Shown piece after piece: positions 60,357 through 64,000 of a stretch of 64,000 bases of DNA (positions are counted from its first letter, which is position 1; every line of letters begins with the position of its first letter). The stretch is from the NCBI GenBank assembly GCA_964360255.1, contig CAYHVK010000006.1, forward strand, positions 62,001-126,000. Reading direction: 5' to 3'. The notes under the pieces were generated by a model. That model did not search any database. It was not told the DNA's origin and saw only the letters and a program-made list of their open reading frames with translations. The DNA is from CAYHVK01 sp964360255. Lineage in GTDB: Bacteria > Bdellovibrionota > Bdellovibrionia > Bdellovibrionales > UBA1609. The position numbers were made by a program, and so were the translations under genes.

Positions 60357-62138
60357 TCAAATAGTTAAGTCGTTCTGGGCAAGGCCTGCATTGTAGTATT
60401 TGGCGTAGAGACCGTCCTTAGCGAGTAGCTCTTCATGGCGGCCCACTTCAACGATCTTAGACTTATCAAGAACAACAATCTTATCGCATTTCACGATAGT
60501 CGAAAGACGGTGAGCCACAACGATGCAAGTGCGATTCTTCATCACTTCATCAGTCGCCGATTGAATGATCTTTTCACTCTCAGAATCCACGTTGGCCGTG
60601 GCTTCATCTAGAATCAAAATCTTAGGGTCATGAGCCAGCACACGAGCGAACGACAAGATTTGTTTCTCGCCCACGCTGAGGTTCGAGCCACGTTCTTCAA
60701 TGCGCATTTTCATTCCCGCATCGCTGCGATTCAAAATCTTACCGCCACCGACGCGAAGTAAAGCAATCTTCGCTCGCTCTTCACTCATAGATTCGTCATG
60801 TAACGTAATATTTGAAAGCAAAGTTCCTTTAAAGATAAATGGATCTTGCTGAACCACTCCGAGCTGACGGCGGAGACTTAGAATCGAAATATCGTGTAAA
60901 GGCACACCAGAGATTTCAATAGCTCCTTCACTAATGGGGTAGAGCTTCTGAAGGAGCGAAATAAACGTCGATTTACCACTACCAGTGCGGCCGACAAGGG
61001 CCACAGACTGTCCGCGCTCAATTTTCATATTCACATTCGATAGAGCATACTGGTCTTGCGGTGAGTATCTAAAAGACAAATCTTTAAACTCAATATCACC
61101 AACGCTAATCATCTGACCGGCTTCGCTTTCGGTTGGCTCACTCAGCAAAGTGAAAATACGATCCGCCCCAGCTAAACTGTTTTGGAATTGATTGTATCTT
61201 TCAAGCAAAGTGCGAATGGGTTGATAGAAGCTCTGAACTAATAACAAGAACGTTGTGATCTGGCCGATCGTGAGACCGAGACTCTCTTGATAGAGAGAGC
61301 AGAAGAGGAGAGCTGAAGCCACGGTGACAACATTAAAGAAGCCAATGATCGGCCATAAGAGAGCAAACTGCCTCACAGTATTGAGCTGAGCTTCTTTGTA
61401 ATCATTTGAAAGTTCGCCGAAGCGATTCTGACGAGTGTGAGTCTGAGCAAAAAGCTGCAGCACTTTCATACCGTTCAAACTCTCAGCGGTGAAAGCATTC
61501 TGCTGTGCCATCTTCTTTTTCGTCTCGCTGAAATAGAAACGAGCGCGCTGACTCACTTTAATCGACAAATAAGCGGCGAGCGGAGCCAGTGCTAATGTCC
61601 ATGCCGTTAAAACAGGTGAGAGTAAAAGCATGGCTACGCTAATCGCCACCATCTCTAAGGTACAAACAAAGATGGCCGTAAAACCTTGATTAAATAAATC
61701 GCCAAGACTCAAAACATCGTTCGTCACTCGTGTTACGATTCGCCCGGTTGGATTGCGATCAAAATACTGCGTCGGTAAACGTTGGACGTGATTGATCAGC
61801 GTTTCGCGCAGATCAAAAAGAACTCTGTTGCCTAACTTCTCCATACGGAAGGTGTGCAAGAGACCTAAAGTCACTCGAGTCATCTCGCAGAGAAAATAAG
61901 CAATAGCAATTTTCACAACGATACTCATATCTTTAACTGCCACACCATTATCGACGGCATAGCCAAAAAGGTAAGGCATCACTCGGCCGAGAGCGGTGAA
62001 AACTAAAACCATGGCGACGATAGTGTAGACCGAGCCTTTGTACCGAGACATATAGGGCCACAAGCGCCAGAAGAGTTGGCGCAGGGTCATGAGGCTTTTT
62101 ACTTTATCTTCATCAATGTACTGGCGCGGGTGACTCAT
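60357..62138 (-). CDS. mdlB: ABC exporter half-transporter, MdlB-like
   Basis: 593 residues: six TM helices in the first 320, ATPase after. Walker A VGRTGSGKSTFISLL, signature LSVGEKQILSFARVL, Walker B ILILDEATANVDSE with catalytic Glu, H-loop VVAHRLS. The LSVGEKQ signature instead of LSGGQ is also seen in E. coli MdlB, and the partner gene has the matching MdlA features. Together they should form a heterodimeric multidrug or lipid exporter. ATG at 62138 with GGAGGG upstream, overlapping the MdlA-like gene by 26 bases. Confidence 0.85.
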   Translation of the reverse strand: MSHPRQYIDEDKVKSLMTLRQLFWRLWPYMSRYKGSVYTIVAMVLVFTALGRVMPYLFGYAVDNGVAVKDMSIVVKIAIAYFLCEMTRVTLGLLHTFRMEKLGNRVLFDLRETLINHVQRLPTQYFDRNPTGRIVTRVTNDVLSLGDLFNQGFTAIFVCTLEMVAISVAMLLLSPVLTAWTLALAPLAAYLSIKVSQRARFYFSETKKKMAQQNAFTAESLNGMKVLQLFAQTHTRQNRFGELSNDYKEAQLNTVRQFALLWPIIGFFNVVTVASALLFCSLYQESLGLTIGQITTFLLLVQSFYQPIRTLLERYNQFQNSLAGADRIFTLLSEPTESEAGQMISVGDIEFKDLSFRYSPQDQYALSNVNMKIERGQSVALVGRTGSGKSTFISLLQKLYPISEGAIEISGVPLHDISILSLRRQLGVVQQDPFIFKGTLLSNITLHDESMSEERAKIALLRVGGGKILNRSDAGMKMRIEERGSNLSVGEKQILSFARVLAHDPKILILDEATANVDSESEKIIQSATDEVMKNRTCIVVAHRLSTIVKCDKIVVLDKSKIVEVGRHEELLAKDGLYAKYYNAGLAQNDLTI

Positions 62139-63867
62139 TTGAGCCCTCCTTTTGCAATTGATAAAGATTTTTGTAAGTCGGCGAAATTTTTAAAAGTTCA
62201 TCATGAGTCCCGATGGCTTCTTGCTCGCCATCGCGAAGAACTAAAATTTTATGAGCCCAGCGAACGCTCTCAACACGGTGACTGATCACAATCGCTGTAG
62301 TGAGTAGGCTGCGCAGCTGTTTTAAAATTTTCTCTTCAGTCTGTGCATCAACTGCACTTAAAGAGTCATCAATTAAAATAAGTGGAGTTTGCCGCGCCAA
62401 AGCTCGAGCTAAAGTTAAGCGCTGTCTCTGGCCACCAGATAAATTAATTCCACGCTCGCCCAAAAAAGTATCGTACTGAATCGGAAACGAGCGAATCTCA
62501 TCGGCGAGTTCTACCGCTTTAGCGAAAGCTTCAATCTGTTGATGGTTGATTTCGGCTCCGAGAGAAATATTCTCTGCGACCTTTTCGCTAAACAAGAAAG
62601 ACTCTTGCGGCACGACCGTCACCATATTGCGGAGAGATTTCATTTTAATTTCTTGAATCGGCCGACCGTTCACTAAAATTTCACCACTCGCCGGGTTGAT
62701 AATGCGCGCGAGTAAATCAATCAAAGTGCTTTTACCGCTCGCTGTAGGGCCGATCACACCAAGAATTTCACCAGCGGCTAATTCAAAATTCACATTCTTC
62801 ACCGAAAAGCGTGGAGCTTCATACTGATGAGAAAGTCCCACTACACGCAATGACTCAAATTTCTCAATGGTTTTATCGCCACTATCCACAACTTCATCCG
62901 GGATTTGAAAAAGTTGACGAACCCGCCTGAACGAAGCGTGACCTTGTTGAATGTGACTGATGCCAAGACCAATTGCAGTAGCTGGCCACTCCATGCGCTG
63001 AATGTATTGATAGAAGGTGAAGAGACTGCCGACAGTGATGGCGCCTGACATAACATCAGGAATACCAACGATGAGTAGAATTACGCAGCCACAAGTCACA
63101 GCAAACTCTAGGGGTGGAGCAAACGAGGCATCTAGTAGTGCTGTCTTATTGCTCACATTTTCATAATCACGGCTGTAGTGATTGAACATGCGAGTGTGAT
63201 CATTCTGCTGACCATAGCTCTTAATTACGCGCATACCAGAGATGATCTCTTGCGAGAAACCCGAGAGCTCAGCAAACTTCGTCTGCTTCTTCTCGTAGTA
63301 GGTTTCAAGAAGATCCATAATTTTTTTCGCGAAGAACGGCAGAAGCGGCATCAGTATCAAAGTCTTCAGCGTCCAGCTAAGTGAAATTGAAACCATGATG
63401 GGCACGACGACTAGCAAAATAAAAATCGAATCGAGAATAATTAAAATGCCAGGGCCCACAGCCATACGAAACGCTTGAGTGTCGTTAATAATAATACTCA
63501 TAAGCTCGCCAACAGGTGTTCGCTTCAAATAGCTCTGCCCTAGGTGAGTGAATTTAACGAAGATCTTATTTTGCAAATCCATTGCCGATGAGTGAGAGAA
63601 TTTTCCCCAACTGAGGCGCCAACTGAAGCGGGTGAGGGCCAGCATCAGGGTGACAAGAAAAATCATCCCGATCATTTTCAGTATCTCGCTCGTCGGTGCT
63701 TTCTGCGCGAGAAGATCGATGGCCTTACCAATTAGAAATGGAGAAATATTATCAAGAACATTAGTCGCACCCAAAGCGAGTACGCCAATGATAAACATCC
63801 GCTTCTTTTCTTTAATGTAGTAGCGGATGGGTTTTTGAATGAGTTCTTGAGGTATCTGCGTGGACAT
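62113..63867 (-). CDS. mdlA: ABC exporter half-transporter, MdlA-like
   Basis: 584 residues, same fold. Walker A IGPTASGKSTLIDLL, signature LSGGQRQRLTLARAL, Walker B LILIDDSLSAVDAQTEE in which the catalytic Glu is Asp, H-loop VISHRVES. So this subunit supplies the full signature but a weakened catalytic site, while MdlB-like supplies the good Glu: the classic one-sided heterodimer. First gene of the pair, transcribed toward 60357. Named from motif identity with MdlA; substrate unknown. Confidence 0.85.
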   Translation of the reverse strand: MSTQIPQELIQKPIRYYIKEKKRMFIIGVLALGATNVLDNISPFLIGKAIDLLAQKAPTSEILKMIGMIFLVTLMLALTRFSWRLSWGKFSHSSAMDLQNKIFVKFTHLGQSYLKRTPVGELMSIIINDTQAFRMAVGPGILIILDSIFILLVVVPIMVSISLSWTLKTLILMPLLPFFAKKIMDLLETYYEKKQTKFAELSGFSQEIISGMRVIKSYGQQNDHTRMFNHYSRDYENVSNKTALLDASFAPPLEFAVTCGCVILLIVGIPDVMSGAITVGSLFTFYQYIQRMEWPATAIGLGISHIQQGHASFRRVRQLFQIPDEVVDSGDKTIEKFESLRVVGLSHQYEAPRFSVKNVNFELAAGEILGVIGPTASGKSTLIDLLARIINPASGEILVNGRPIQEIKMKSLRNMVTVVPQESFLFSEKVAENISLGAEINHQQIEAFAKAVELADEIRSFPIQYDTFLGERGINLSGGQRQRLTLARALARQTPLILIDDSLSAVDAQTEEKILKQLRSLLTTAIVISHRVESVRWAHKILVLRDGEQEAIGTHDELLKISPTYKNLYQLQKEGSNESPAPVH

Positions 63868-63911
63868 GGATTAAGACCATACCACGCCTTAATAAAGACT
63901 GAAAAAGCTTT

Positions 63912-64000
63912 TTACTTCGCGCTTTCGCGAATAAATCTTGAGAAATAATGACGGACTAAGAAGTCGATACGAACTGGCATGTTTTTGTAGTTCCAGTTGA
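63912..64000 (-). CDS. C-terminal end of a minus-strand gene cut by the window edge
   Basis: The frame is open for 29 codons from the right edge to the TAA at 63914-63912 and reads NWNYKNMPVRIDFLVRHYFS then RFIRESAK. Residue composition is protein-like and the position fits a gene upstream of mdlA on the same strand. Too short to identify. Confidence 0.45.
   Translation of the reverse strand, partial: NWNYKNMPVRIDFLVRHYFSRFIRESAK

Noticed and set aside
63916..63931. TTCGCG/CGCGAA hairpin near the right edge as a terminator
   Set aside because: Lies inside the open frame of the edge gene and has no T-run.

Overview
This window is a gene-dense piece of a Gram-negative chromosome, with almost no non-coding space and many 1-37 base overlaps between genes. 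The gene content points to the Bdellovibrionota or a nearby former deltaproteobacterial lineage. The main reasons are the many secreted proteins and lipoproteins of unknown function, tandem outer-membrane barrels with a conserved N-terminal signature, a TolQ-TolR-TolR motor, a FHA/AgmX/TPR cluster like the Myxococcus gliding machine, and a REP-associated tyrosine transposase. This placement is inferred from gene content only. No rRNA, tRNA or CRISPR array was seen.

Layout. 1-3182: amino-sugar supply for peptidoglycan and LPS (glmU, cut by the left edge, then glmS). 3186-3238: a perfect REP-like palindrome. 3242-9166: three paralogous outer-membrane barrels mixed with two distantly related lipoproteins and one other barrel. 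9183-15055: addB-addA recombination nuclease. 15205-16560: RhlE-type RNA helicase. 16697-19198: small envelope proteins and a monoacylglycerol-lipase-like hydrolase. 19297-21098: a proton-channel motor (one ExbB/TolQ, two ExbD/TolR). 21099-21551: a structured non-coding gap. 21913-23547: nadB. 23677-27083: a kinase-like and a receiver/GGDEF-like protein that have both lost their hallmark catalytic residues. 27087-31238: alr followed by an MCE lipid transporter (mlaE, mlaF, mlaD) and a terminator. 31530-32075: RAYT. 32234-33802: purH. 33831-36297: GYF-TM-TPR protein and a lipoprotein. 36355-37984: Nudix and flavin-reductase genes flanking a gap that holds an unlisted 36-codon membrane peptide on the minus strand. 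38224-42298: a secreted RHS protein with a C-terminal toxin-like tail and an Imm32-like immunity gene. 42649-47531: a minor-pilin operon. 47539-49520: FHA-SpoIIE phosphatase and a HAD protein. 49735-60240: a seven-gene envelope-machine operon ending in a strong terminator. 60357-63867: a heterodimeric ABC exporter of MdlAB type. The right edge carries the end of one more minus-strand gene.

How the parts may work together. The most interesting theme is a Glt/Agl-like trans-envelope machine. The seven-gene operon offers a cytoplasmic GYF/PilZ regulator, two large periplasmic TPR proteins, a FHA-TM-TonB-like spanning protein, an outer-membrane barrel, a small exported protein and an exported coiled coil. 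The proton-channel motor that such a machine would need lies 28 kb away in the same window. Other possible hidden systems are the RHS/Imm32 pair, the pseudo-kinase/pseudo-receiver pair, the small membrane peptide with a hairpin leader, and the structured gap at 21.1-21.5 kb.
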